DNA of 11,473 nucleotides from an uncultured Pseudomonadota bacterium. Lineage in GTDB: Bacteria > Pseudomonadota > Gammaproteobacteria > Burkholderiales > SG8-39. The translations under genes and the position numbers were made by a program. The stretch spans positions 1-11,473 of the forward strand of contig CAITSH010000369.1 of assembly GCA_903895005.1 (NCBI GenBank), written 5' to 3'. This document shows, piece after piece, positions 1 to 7,628 of this stretch. How positions within the stretch are numbered: the stretch's first letter is position 1; each line of letters begins with the position of its first letter. The notes under the pieces were generated by a model. It ran no database searches and was not told the DNA's origin. It saw nothing but the letters and a program-made list of their open reading frames with translations.

Positions 1-302
1 GCCGGAGCCCGACCCTGCAATACCGCAAGGATGTTGTCAGCAGCCCGGTTCTCAATGGCGATGCGCACGTCGCGTACCGCCGAGCCCAGGTGCGGCGTGA
101 AAAGCGTGTTGGCCCTTGCGCGAAGACGCGAAGGCACCTCTTGTGGACGGTCGGCGAGCGCCCAGTCTTCGCAGGCAAAAACATCGGCGGCGTAGCCGGC
201 AAGGATCCCGGCGTCGAGGGCATCCGCGACGGCAATCTCATCCACCACGGATCCGCGTCCGACGTTAATCATGAACTGGCCGCGCTTGCTGCAGGCCAGC
301 GC
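1..302 (-). pseudogene. D-2-hydroxyacid dehydrogenase (phosphite-dehydrogenase-like), C-terminal part only
   Basis: Read on the minus strand in the frame whose codons begin at plus positions divisible by three, this stretch encodes the NAD-binding and C-terminal catalytic part of a D-isomer 2-hydroxyacid dehydrogenase. Visible motifs are MINVGRGSVVDE, GYAADVFACEDWALADRP and NTLFTPHLGSAV. They carry the family's catalytic Arg (VGRG), Glu (ACED) and His (TPHLG). The ADVFxxEDWAxADRP pattern is closest to phosphonate (phosphite) dehydrogenase PtxD and related glyoxylate/hydroxypyruvate reductases. The coding runs off the left window edge. On its 5' side the similarity stops near 300, where the sequence becomes a LysR gene on the other strand, so roughly the first 200 residues, including the dinucleotide-binding GxGxxG, are missing. 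The frame stays open past the junction but no longer resembles the family. Substrate unknown. Confidence 0.8.
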
Positions 303-788
303 GTTTTTATAATGAACCGCGTGCTCGATCAAAAGGACGACCTGGGCGTGGTCTTGCATGCCGTGGATGACGAGCGCGTGCATTGCCGGCCGTTTCGCAC
401 GCAGCCGCTGGTGGTGTTCGCGCCGGTTGATCATCCACTTGCCTCACGCAAGCACCTGGAAATCCGTGACCTCGACAATCAGGAGTTCGTCCTGCGTGAA
501 GACGGCTCGCGCAAACGACAAATCTTCGAGGCCGGCCTCGCCGAGGCCGGTGTGCGTATTCGAAGCTCGGTGGAAATGGGCAGCCGCGAAGCAGTGCGTG
601 AAGCCGTGGCCCAGGGACTCGGACTGGGCGTCGTGGCCAAAACCGCCTTTGTACCCGACCCGAGGCTCGTCGCACTCGAGATTTCGGGCATGTCCATGTC
701 CACCCACGTGCATGTGATTTGCCTGCGCGAGCGCATGAACGCCTTACTGATCGACGGATTTCTGAAGGTGGCCGGCACGCTGTCCTGA
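303..788 (+). pseudogene. LysR-type transcriptional regulator, 5'-truncated (effector-binding domain only)
   Basis: The translation from about 312 to the stop at 786-788 matches the second half of a LysR effector-binding domain. It shows VLDQKDDLGVV, then PLVVFAPVDHPLA, the FVLREDGSRKR strand-turn typical of this family, and SREAVREAVAQGLGLGVV before a short C-terminal tail. A full LysR protein is about 300 residues with an N-terminal winged helix-turn-helix. Here only about 158 residues remain and the DNA-binding domain is absent. The same open frame runs further left to 90, but there it is simply antisense to the dehydrogenase. No Shine-Dalgarno sequence precedes the ATG at 312, so expression is doubtful. 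LysR genes commonly sit divergent from the gene they control. The head-to-head position against the dehydrogenase therefore suggests it was once that gene's regulator (inference). Confidence 0.8.
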
Positions 789-1140
789 AGCAGGCACCGC
801 GCCTCTCCCGCCGTGCTTCCGGACCTGCTTGACGCCGATCTTCGGCGCGCACGCCGCGCCGCCTGAGCCGGGACGGACGTCGGCCGCACCTGACGCACCG
901 GCCAGATTTCGTGCATTTGGTTCGCATACGCACCATTCCGATGCGCCACCCGGCGTCCGCATTGCGCGCCACAGAGGCCTTACGCACTGGCGCGATCCTT
1001 GCATCGTCTTAAGGCCATTAAAGCACCCGGTTCGTCCCACCCGGCACCGGGGAAAGCTGCACATACCAGGTGGTCAAGCGGCTGAGCAACCCGTTAAGCG
1101 ATTGACCACGTGCAATGCGACCAGCAAGGAGGCAATCCCG
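789..1140. other. Intergenic region and leader of the Rieske operon
   Basis: This 352-nt stretch has no convincing gene; the frame that is open from 829 into the oxygenase reads as low-quality Pro/Arg/His-rich sequence. Just after the LysR stop, GAAGCAGG (787-794) and CCTGCTT (825-831) could pair, but no T tract follows. An imperfect inverted repeat lies at 919-950, GGTTCGCAT and ATGCGCCACC around 13 nt, and could be an operator. A weak promoter candidate starts with TTGCAT at 999-1004. No strong consensus promoter was found. Confidence 0.4.
1126..1132 (+). promoter_or_regulatory. Strong ribosome binding site fixing the start of the first Rieske gene
   Basis: AAGGAGG lies 8 nt before the ATG at 1141. 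It decides this start over the in-frame ATG at 829, which would add about 100 residues unlike any Rieske protein. Confidence 0.85.
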
Positions 1141-2319
1141 ATGACATCAACATTTGCCGTAGCAGAACGCAAGGACCCCTACGCCAACACCGGCCTCCCG
1201 CACCTAGGCATCCGCAATTACTGGTACCCGGCGCTCGCGACCTGGCGCCTTGGCAAGAAGCCCAAGGCCATCCGCATGCTCGGCGAGGATATTGTCATCT
1301 ATCGCGACGGCGGCAAGGTATTCGCCCTGCAGGATCGCTGCGCCCACCGCGGCGCGCGCCTGTCCATGGGCGAGAGCCTTTATCCGGGCAGCGGCTCCAT
1401 CAGCTGCCCCTACCATGGATGGACCTACAACGGCGAGACCGGCCGCTGCGTCGCCAAGCTCGTTGAGGGTCCCGATTCGCCCATTCCGCCCAAGGCGCAG
1501 GTGAAGGTATTCCCGGTGCGCGAAATGGCCGGCATCTTGTGGGTGTTCGTAGGCGACATGGATGCGGTTCCGCTTGAGGAGGACCTGCCCGAATACATCA
1601 CCAAGCAGGACGAGTGGCATTCAATTTCGAACTGGCGCACCTATAACTGTGACTGGCGCCTGCTCTCGGACAACCTCTCGCACGACCAGCACGCGCCCTT
1701 CCTGCACCGCCATGCACCCGAACTCGTGCTACAGCCGATTTTCCAGCATGCCACCAAGAATTCTGCGATCCCCCTAGAGAACGGCAAAGGTATAGGCCAT
1801 CGCGTACAGGACGGGATCACGTCCGCGGACTACCCCGGCCTGGGTCATTTCCCGCCGCCGCAAGAGTGGTACCGCGTGCTCAAACCCACCGGGCGCGGCA
1901 AGGAACTCGACCCGAAAAGCTCGCCCGCCAGCAAGCGCTACGGCATCACCTTCCGCCACATGTCCATGCTGCCGGCCATCCACCTGATTGGCCGGCCAAG
2001 CGGTGACTTCTTCACCTGCCGCTGGATCGTGCCGGTCGACCATAACACCACCATTCTGTGGAACCTCAACCTGTTCCGCCGCCGCGGCGCCTTCCAGACC
2101 TTCAAGGACCGTGCGGTCTGGCTGTTGTGGCAGTCATGGGCCCACGACTGGTTGTTCTCCGACCAGGACAAATGGATCGTCGAGAAAATGGTCCCGGGTG
2201 AAGAAATGCTCTCGCGCACCGATGTCGGTGTCATCGCATTCCGGCGCTTTGCCGCGCAACACGCACGCCGCCCTCCGGTGGCATCGCCCCATCTCGTCAA
2301 GGAGTCGGCCGCAGCATGA
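1141..2319 (+). CDS. Rieske non-heme iron oxygenase alpha subunit (VanA/phthalate-oxygenase-like) with atypical iron site
   Basis: This 392-residue cytoplasmic protein has the size and order of a Rieske oxygenase large subunit. The N-terminal Rieske domain binds [2Fe-2S] through C67, H69, C89 and H92 (CAH, 19 residues, then CPYH). The C-terminal catalytic domain holds mononuclear iron through H184 and H189 (HAPFLH), with a likely third ligand in SDQDK (D341 or D343). Such enzymes use O2 and electrons from a reductase to hydroxylate or O-/N-demethylate aromatic compounds. The family pattern is N-x-x-D-x-x-H-x4-H. Here N178-L-S-H181-D182-Q-H184 has His in place of the Asp that normally bridges the two metal sites in neighbouring subunits, with an Asp one position later. 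The start is set by AAGGAGG at 1126-1132. The stop overlaps the next gene's ATG. Oxygenase class is secure; substrate is unknown. Confidence 0.9.
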   Translation: MTSTFAVAERKDPYANTGLPHLGIRNYWYPALATWRLGKKPKAIRMLGEDIVIYRDGGKVFALQDRCAHRGARLSMGESLYPGSGSISCPYHGWTYNGETGRCVAKLVEGPDSPIPPKAQVKVFPVREMAGILWVFVGDMDAVPLEEDLPEYITKQDEWHSISNWRTYNCDWRLLSDNLSHDQHAPFLHRHAPELVLQPIFQHATKNSAIPLENGKGIGHRVQDGITSADYPGLGHFPPPQEWYRVLKPTGRGKELDPKSSPASKRYGITFRHMSMLPAIHLIGRPSGDFFTCRWIVPVDHNTTILWNLNLFRRRGAFQTFKDRAVWLLWQSWAHDWLFSDQDKWIVEKMVPGEEMLSRTDVGVIAFRRFAAQHARRPPVASPHLVKESAAA

Positions 2320-3572
2320 ATACCCGTGTACCCGATCACGCCACACAGCCCCCCTCGCCCGCCACGGCGGATGAAGCCCTGCAACAGACCCTTGACGCCA
2401 TCCGGGCGATGCGCAGCACCGCAGGCGAAGCGCCCATGCTCCCGCCCGGGTGCTACACCTCAAAGGAATTTTTCGAGTTCGAGCGCGAGGCCGTGTTCGC
2501 GCACTCCTGGGTTTGCGTCGGCCGCGTTGAGCAAATCCCCGAACCCGGCGACTATCTCGCGGTGACCGTCGGCGGCGAGCCGCTGCTGGCCGCGCGCACC
2601 AATGAGGGAACCGTGAACGTCATGAGCGCGGTATGCCAGCACCGCGGCCAGGTCATCACCTGCACCTCAGGTTCCGCGCGCAGCTTTCGCTGCCCGCTGC
2701 ATTTCTGGTCGTATGACCTTGATGGCAAGCTGATCGGCGCGCCGCGCATGGGGGGCGCCGAGGAAATCGCCCACCTTCGCAGCACCGTGAAACTGCCGTC
2801 GGTGCGCAGCGAAATCTGGCACGGCTTTTTGTTCGTCAACCTAGACCCCGACGCAAAGCCGCTCGTCCCCACGCTCGCCAAGCTCGAACCGTTCTGGGAA
2901 AACTACGAAGCGGCCGACCTCGTCGCCATCCCGCCGGTAAAGGGCGACGCGGTGCTGCCGTGGAACTGGAAGCTGCATTTCGAGAACTTTACCGACGCCT
3001 ACCACCCGGAGTTCGTGCACAAGGGTACCCACGATTTCGCCCCCAGCATCCACCCGGATGGCGGTGTCAAGTTCACGCCCATGGGCGACGAGGACAACGC
3101 CATCGTACGCACCGTGCCGATGATCAAGCCCGACGGCGGCATGATGAGCGACGGGTGGGGCGAAGCGGCCGAGTTCCCGCCCATCAGCACACTGACACCG
3201 GCACAACGCCAGCGCGTCACCTTCGCCATCATCGCACCCAGCATGACCCTGATGTTCACGCCGAGCACCGTTTCCTACCAGTTGATCACGCCGGCTGCGG
3301 CCGAGGGAACCTATGCCGTCAGCGACCGCGTTACCGGCGGCGGCTGGATCATGCCCAGGAGCACGCTCGCCCTGCCCGATTACGACCAGCGCGCCGCGCG
3401 TGTGCGCGAGGGCGCGAGCAAAATCTGGGCGCAGGACCTGCCCATCAACATCTCGATGCAGGCGGGCAAGCATTCGCGCTTCGTGCCGGGCGGTATTTAC
3501 AATTCGCTGGAGACCACACTGGTGCAGTTCAACGCGTGGCTGCTGCGAAAATACCAGGCTGCGCTGAAGTAG
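2316..3572 (+). CDS. Rieske non-heme iron oxygenase alpha subunit (COG4638 type), second of a pair
   Basis: This 418-residue aromatic-ring-hydroxylating or demethylating oxygenase alpha subunit is distinct from its upstream partner. An N-terminal extension of about 40 residues leads into the Rieske domain, with C107, H109, C126 and H129 (CQHRG, then CPLH, 16 residues between H109 and C126). The catalytic domain has the fully canonical E223-N-F-T-D227-A-Y-H230-P-E-F-V-H235. D227 is the bridging Asp, H230 and H235 are iron ligands, and D374 (AQDLPINISMQAG) is the probable third ligand. The tail SRFVPGGIYNSLE resembles the end of choline-monooxygenase and glycine-betaine-demethylase-like members. 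Its ATG overlaps the previous stop as ATGA, with AAGGAG at 2299-2304, so translation is probably coupled. No beta subunit, ferredoxin or reductase follows. A terminator comes 50 nt after the stop. Substrate unknown. Confidence 0.92.
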   Translation: MNTRVPDHATQPPSPATADEALQQTLDAIRAMRSTAGEAPMLPPGCYTSKEFFEFEREAVFAHSWVCVGRVEQIPEPGDYLAVTVGGEPLLAARTNEGTVNVMSAVCQHRGQVITCTSGSARSFRCPLHFWSYDLDGKLIGAPRMGGAEEIAHLRSTVKLPSVRSEIWHGFLFVNLDPDAKPLVPTLAKLEPFWENYEAADLVAIPPVKGDAVLPWNWKLHFENFTDAYHPEFVHKGTHDFAPSIHPDGGVKFTPMGDEDNAIVRTVPMIKPDGGMMSDGWGEAAEFPPISTLTPAQRQRVTFAIIAPSMTLMFTPSTVSYQLITPAAAEGTYAVSDRVTGGGWIMPRSTLALPDYDQRAARVREGASKIWAQDLPINISMQAGKHSRFVPGGIYNSLETTLVQFNAWLLRKYQAALK

Positions 3573-3621
3573 AACAGCCTGGAAACCCGCGCCTGGCGAG
3601 GGTTTCCGGGCGATGCCATCC

Positions 3622-3655
3622 AATAAAAACGGGGCCAGCAGGCCCCGTTTTTATT
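3622..3655. terminator. Bidirectional intrinsic terminator between convergent operons
   Basis: A perfect 15-bp inverted repeat (3622-3636 with 3641-3655) has a GGGGCC/GGCCCC core and a 4-nt AGCA loop. It is flanked by A-runs on the left and T-runs on the right, so either strand gives a GC hairpin followed by U residues. It lies between the stop of the second Rieske gene (3572) and the end of the minus-strand Mo-hydroxylase gene (3671), and should end both transcripts. Confidence 0.93.
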
Positions 3656-3670
3656 TCCCGCGATGATGCT

Positions 3671-5902
3671 TTACGCCTTGGTTTTACCCTGGCTCAAGGT
3701 TGCCAGCACACGGTCTGGCGTGAACGGCAGGTGCGTGAGGCGCTTTCCGGTCAGACGGAACACGGCGTTGGAGATGGCCGCCCCGATGAAGGGGTTGCCG
3801 ATTTCGCCAAGGCCCGTCGGGCGCGTGTCGACATCGACAAACTTCACGGTCATCTGCTCCGGCAGGTCGGCCATGCGCATGACGTTGTAGTCATGGAAGT
3901 TAGACTGCTGCACGGCGCCGTCTTTCATGGTGATGCGCTCATGCAGCGTTCCCGACAAGCCGTAGATGATCGCGCTCTCGACGTTGTGCCGCGCCTGTTC
4001 CGGTTGCACGATGATGCCGCCGTCGACCGCGATCCACACCTTGTGCACCTTGATCTTGCCGCTCTTCTTGTTGAGCGAGACCTCGACCGCACCGGCGGCG
4101 AGCGAGCCCGAACGTTCGGAGATCGAGATACCTATTGCGTGACCGGCCGGCAGCTTGCCCTTGAGGTCGACCATTTTCGCCAGTTCCTCGAACACCTTGC
4201 GCGTCTTGGGCAATGCCGCCATGCGGTCCATGCGAAATTCGATGGGGTCGAGGTTCTGGTCCACCGCCATCTGGTCCACGAGGCTTTCGATCGCAAAGGT
4301 GTTGAACACGTGGCCCACCGCACGCCAGTGCTTGACCTTGATGCCGTGCGACACGCCGCGCCGCTCGATCAACTGGTTGGGCACGCCGTAGTACGGAATC
4401 CGGATACCTGTGATAAGCAGGAACTCGCCCTCGCCGACCACGCTGTGCTTCCAGCCGGTGACCTTGCCGCTTGCATCGGTGGCCGCTTCAAGGCGCTGGA
4501 AGGACTGCGGCCGGAACATGCCTTGCGCGAGGTCTTCTTCGCGCGTCCAGATCAGCTTGACCGGCTTTTTGACCTCCTTTGCAATGAGCGCGCACTCGGC
4601 CGCATAGTCACCCAGCGTGCGACGGCCGAAACCACCGCCCATGTAGCACTGGTTGAAGGTCACCTGCTCGTACTTGAGGCCCAGCACCTTGGACACGGCC
4701 TTGACCGAGTCGTCGGGCGACTGGCTGCCCTCCCACACTTCAACCTTGTCACCGGCGTCATTGATGCGCACCACGGCGTTGAGCGGTTCCATTTGCGCGT
4801 GGTAGCCGTAGTCGCTGCGAAACTCCGCCTTGTAGGTCTTGGCCGCGCCGGCAAACGCCGCATTGACATCGCCCTTGGCCTCGAGCTTCGCGACTTGTGC
4901 CGCCGGATCGTTTTGCACCTTGAGGTAATCATCCATGGCGCTGGCCGAATCAAAGCCGTCGGCCTTGGCCTTTTTCCAGGTTGCCTTCAATGCGAGGCGC
5001 GCGGCCTTGGCGTGCGAGAAGCTGTCGGCCACCACGGCAAGCCCGTTGGGCAGCTTGACGATGGCAATCACGCCCTTCATGCGCTTGACCTCTGCGTCGT
5101 TCCAGGATTCCGGCGCCGCGGATACGGTGGCGCCGTCCTGCTCCCACACCTTGCCCGGCGCGTTGTGCGCCGGCGAGTGCAGCGTCGAGGCGTAGACCAT
5201 GCCGGGCAGCTTGACGTCCATGGCGTACTGCGCTGTTCCGTTAACCTTGGCCGGCAGGTCGCGTCGCGCCACCTGCTTGCCGATCAGGCGAAAGTCCTTG
5301 CGTGCCTTGAGTTCCTTCACGTCCACCGCCGGCAGCACATCGGGAATCGTGCCGAATGAGGCGATCTCGCCGTACGACAGGCGCTGGCTGTTGGCCGGGT
5401 TGACGACAAAGCCGGGCTCGGTGACAAGACCCGCCGCATCGACGCCCCACTTTTGCGCGGCATTGGCGATCAACACCTTGCGCACCTGTGCACCGGCGGT
5501 GCGCAGCGGCAGGAAGTAGAGCATGTTGGCGCGGCTGCCGACAATCCACATCAGTTTGTCCTTGCCCACCGGATCCGTGTAACCGTACTTGTCCACCTCG
5601 GGCGGCGCCCATTCGATTTTCACCTTGGACCAATCGGCGTCCATTTCCTCGGCGAGGATCAGCGGCAGCGAGGTCATCGACCCTTGGCCCATTTCGGCGC
5701 CGGCGGTCAGGATGGTCACCGTGCCATCGGGGGCGATGCGCACCCAGGGCGTGACAAAGCCGTTGGCCATGGCCGCAGCCTGCGCCTCGGACATCAGCTT
5801 GATGGAATCGGTGCCCACGGCGGCGCAAAACGCCATGCCGCCCATGCCCTTGAGGAATGTGCGACGCGAAATTCCGGTGCTCTTTTCGATCGAGGTCGTC
5901 AT
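3671..5902 (-). CDS. iorB: Isoquinoline 1-oxidoreductase-like molybdopterin-binding subunit, Tat-exported
   Basis: This 743-residue large subunit belongs to a xanthine-dehydrogenase-family molybdenum hydroxylase. A twin-arginine signal lies at the N-terminus (ISRRTFLKG, R13-R14, then a hydrophobic stretch), pointing to periplasmic export as a folded complex. The cofactor-binding MGGGFGRR is at 421-428. GLGEIG near the C-terminus contains E700, at the place of the family's catalytic base Glu. Such enzymes hydroxylate an N-heterocyclic or aldehyde carbon with oxygen from water. The Tat signal, the length near the usual 700-780 and the two-gene arrangement without an FAD subunit place it in the IorB group rather than with xanthine or CO dehydrogenase. 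AAGGAGG (5910-5916) lies 7 nt before the start, inside the end of the small-subunit gene, with a 2-nt gap between genes. The actual substrate is not shown to be isoquinoline; aldehydes are also possible. Confidence 0.92.
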   Translation of the reverse strand: MTTSIEKSTGISRRTFLKGMGGMAFCAAVGTDSIKLMSEAQAAAMANGFVTPWVRIAPDGTVTILTAGAEMGQGSMTSLPLILAEEMDADWSKVKIEWAPPEVDKYGYTDPVGKDKLMWIVGSRANMLYFLPLRTAGAQVRKVLIANAAQKWGVDAAGLVTEPGFVVNPANSQRLSYGEIASFGTIPDVLPAVDVKELKARKDFRLIGKQVARRDLPAKVNGTAQYAMDVKLPGMVYASTLHSPAHNAPGKVWEQDGATVSAAPESWNDAEVKRMKGVIAIVKLPNGLAVVADSFSHAKAARLALKATWKKAKADGFDSASAMDDYLKVQNDPAAQVAKLEAKGDVNAAFAGAAKTYKAEFRSDYGYHAQMEPLNAVVRINDAGDKVEVWEGSQSPDDSVKAVSKVLGLKYEQVTFNQCYMGGGFGRRTLGDYAAECALIAKEVKKPVKLIWTREEDLAQGMFRPQSFQRLEAATDASGKVTGWKHSVVGEGEFLLITGIRIPYYGVPNQLIERRGVSHGIKVKHWRAVGHVFNTFAIESLVDQMAVDQNLDPIEFRMDRMAALPKTRKVFEELAKMVDLKGKLPAGHAIGISISERSGSLAAGAVEVSLNKKSGKIKVHKVWIAVDGGIIVQPEQARHNVESAIIYGLSGTLHERITMKDGAVQQSNFHDYNVMRMADLPEQMTVKFVDVDTRPTGLGEIGNPFIGAAISNAVFRLTGKRLTHLPFTPDRVLATLSQGKTKA

Positions 5903-5904
5903 GA

Positions 5905-6357
5905 TCAGACCTCCTTCGCAGCTTGTTCAATCGCCGCGATGATGCGGTGATAGGTGCCGCAGCGGCAGATGTTGCCGTTCATGTGCTGCACGATTTGCGC
6001 GCGTGTCGGCTTTTTGTTCTTGGACAGCAGTTCGGCCGCCTTCATGATCTGTCCCGACTGGCAGTAGCCGCACTGCGGCACCGCCTGCTCGACCCAGGCC
6101 TTTTGCAGCGGATGCGAGGAATCGGGCGACAGGCCCTCGATGGTGGTGACCTTCTTGCCGGCGACCGAGGCGAGCGGCGTGACGCACGAGCGCACCGCCT
6201 TGCCATCCACGTGCACGGTACAGGCGCCGCACAGGCTCGCACCACAGCCATATTTGGTGCCCGTGAGTCCGACCTCGTCGCGCAGGGCCCACAGCAACAT
6301 CGATTGCGAGTCACCGGCCACATTGACCGGCTTCCCGTTAAGGGTAAATGACGCCAT
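5905..6357 (-). CDS. iorA: Isoquinoline 1-oxidoreductase-like [2Fe-2S] subunit
   Basis: This 150-residue iron-sulfur subunit transfers electrons from the molybdenum centre of the large subunit encoded just downstream. The N-terminal plant-ferredoxin-like domain binds the first cluster with C38, C43, C46 and C58 ([11 protein letters not shown]). The C-terminal four-helix domain binds the second with C96, C99, C131 and C133 (QCGYC and ICRC). All eight ligands are present. The protein has no signal peptide of its own, so it probably crosses the membrane in complex with the Tat-signal-bearing large subunit, as known for IorAB-type enzymes. AGGAGGAG at 6363-6370 lies 5 nt before the ATG. No FAD subunit or dedicated cytochrome is encoded beside it, so the electron acceptor is elsewhere; the heme protein at 9124 is one candidate (inference). 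Confidence 0.95.
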   Translation of the reverse strand: MASFTLNGKPVNVAGDSQSMLLWALRDEVGLTGTKYGCGASLCGACTVHVDGKAVRSCVTPLASVAGKKVTTIEGLSPDSSHPLQKAWVEQAVPQCGYCQSGQIMKAAELLSKNKKPTRAQIVQHMNGNICRCGTYHRIIAAIEQAAKEV

Positions 6358-6465
6358 TTTTGCTCCTCCTCGTGGTATTTCGTGGTGTTGCGGTGTCGCT
6401 GGAACGCCGCCGCGTGGCGACGCTGACCGCGCGCTGGCCGCGTACTGTCACTGCCACCGGCTATT

Positions 6466-6493
6466 TTTTTATCTGGACTTTTTCCGTCGGCAA
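6466..6493 (-). promoter_or_regulatory. Possible sigma-70 promoter for iorAB
   Basis: On the minus strand TTGCCG (6493-6488) and TAAAAA (6471-6466) are separated by 16 nt, each matching four of six consensus bases. It lies in an AT-rich patch about 110 nt before the iorA start. Weak evidence from pattern only. Confidence 0.3.
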
Positions 6494-6566
6494 CGTGCAC
6501 GCCATGCTACGCCGCGCCGCCACCGCCTACAACATTGACTGGGCAATCAACCATTGGCGATCAATC

Positions 6567-6601
6567 ACCCGCAAACCCGCGCCGGGCGCGGGTTTGCGGG
6601 T
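6567..6601 (-). terminator. Perfect 17-bp hairpin after the Bug gene, likely transcription end or mRNA-stabilising stem
   Basis: 6567-6583 and 6585-6601 are exact reverse complements around a single central base, with a core of CCCGC, AAA and CCCGCG. In RNA about 15 bp would form around a short loop. No U tract follows on either strand, so a classic intrinsic terminator is uncertain. A smaller hairpin, AATTCC and GGAATT around GAAGC (6610-6626), overlaps the Bug stop codon directly before it. The pair separates the 2-oxoglutarate oxygenase/Bug transcript from iorAB. Confidence 0.55.
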
Positions 6602-6625
6602 ATATCCCCAATTCCGAAGCGGAAT

Positions 6626-7602
6626 TCAGGCCTTCAGGCCCATGCGCGCGAACATGATGCGCTGCGCCTCGAACATCTCAAACGAAGACTTGGTGTATTC
6701 GCTGCTCGACAGGAAGCTTGCGGGCATATCACTGCGGTCCAAAACGGCGAGCACCGCCGGATCGCTCAGCGCCTGACGAAAGGCCTCTTCCAGGCGCGCG
6801 ACGATAGCCGGATCCATGCCCTTGGGGCCGCCAAATCCGAAGGGGGTGTCGGGCACCGCATAGCCGAGTTCGAGCAGCGTCGGCGAGTAGGGCCAGCGCT
6901 TGGTTCGCTTGCTGCCATAAGTGGCAAGCAAGCGCATGGTTCCGGCATCGACCTGCGGCCCCCAACTGGTGGACCCGCTGATACCCATCACCGAACCACC
7001 GAGCAAGGCCTGCAGGCTTTCGGAGTCGGCCTTGTAAGGAATGTGCTGGAACTCTACCCCGCCGCGATAGGCCAGCTCTTCAACCGACAGGTGCGGCGAC
7101 GAGCCCACCCCGGAGGAGGCATAGGTGAACTTCCCCGGGTTGGCGCGCGCGTAATCCATCAGGTCCTTGACGGTCTTGATCGGCGAATCGGCGCGCACCA
7201 CCAGGCCGTTGGTATAGGCGCTGACGCGCGCGATATAGGTGATGTCCTTGAGCGGGTCAAACTGCACCTTTTGCATGTGCGGCACGCTCAGCACGCTGAG
7301 CGCGAGCTGCGACAAGGTGTAGCCGTCGGGTCGTGCGTTGACCAGTTCCACCGCGCCGAGCGTACCGCCCGCGCCGCCGCGGTTCTCGACGATGATGGTG
7401 CCACCGAGGAATTTCGCCGCACTCGCCGCAAAGGCGCGGATCACGATGTCGCTGGTGCCGCCGGCCGTCCACGGGCTGATCAGCCTGATCGGCCGGCTTG
7501 GATAAGCCTGTTGCGCGCGCACCGACGCGGGCAACATTGCCCCCCCGCCGCAGCCAGCGCGCCCTTGACCAGCTTGCGACGCACGGAATTCAAAGTTGTC
7601 AT
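6626..7602 (-). CDS. Bug/TctC-family periplasmic solute-binding protein, frameshifted in the signal peptide
   Basis: This is a tripartite tricarboxylate transporter substrate-receptor (Bug) protein of about 325 residues. The mature part shows YPSRPIRLISPWTAGGTSD, then VENRGGAGG, DGYTL and the C-terminal EEAFRQALSDP region typical of the family. The uninterrupted reading starts only at 7537 (MLPASVRAQQ), in the middle of the expected signal. A better start is the ATG at 7602-7600, preceded by GGAG 10 nt upstream. It encodes MTTLNSVRRKLVKGALAAAGG and then leaves frame at a run of seven Gs (plus 7540-7546). One additional G would join it to AMLPASVRAQ|QAYPS, a complete signal with an AxA-like cleavage site. 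The cause may be sequencing error, a true mutation or slippage-based switching. The gene starts 26 nt after the 2-oxoglutarate oxygenase stop, so the two are probably co-transcribed. No TctA/TctB membrane genes are in the window. Confidence 0.88.
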
Positions 7603-7628
7603 GTTTTTGCCACTCCGGAAAATATCAT

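Noticed and set aside
90..311. N-terminal 70 or so residues of a longer LysR reading
   Set aside because: In this part the plus-strand frame is the mirror of the dehydrogenase codons and has no helix-turn-helix; the frame is open by chance.
306..313. Perfect TATAAT at the junction of the two broken genes
   Set aside because: No -35 element at proper spacing and no ribosome binding site before the following ATG; probably a coincidence of the junction.
2960..5359. 799-residue open frame on the plus strand
   Set aside because: It is antisense to the second Rieske gene and iorB, is rich in His/Arg/Val as expected for a GC-rich shadow frame, crosses a strong terminator and shows no domain.
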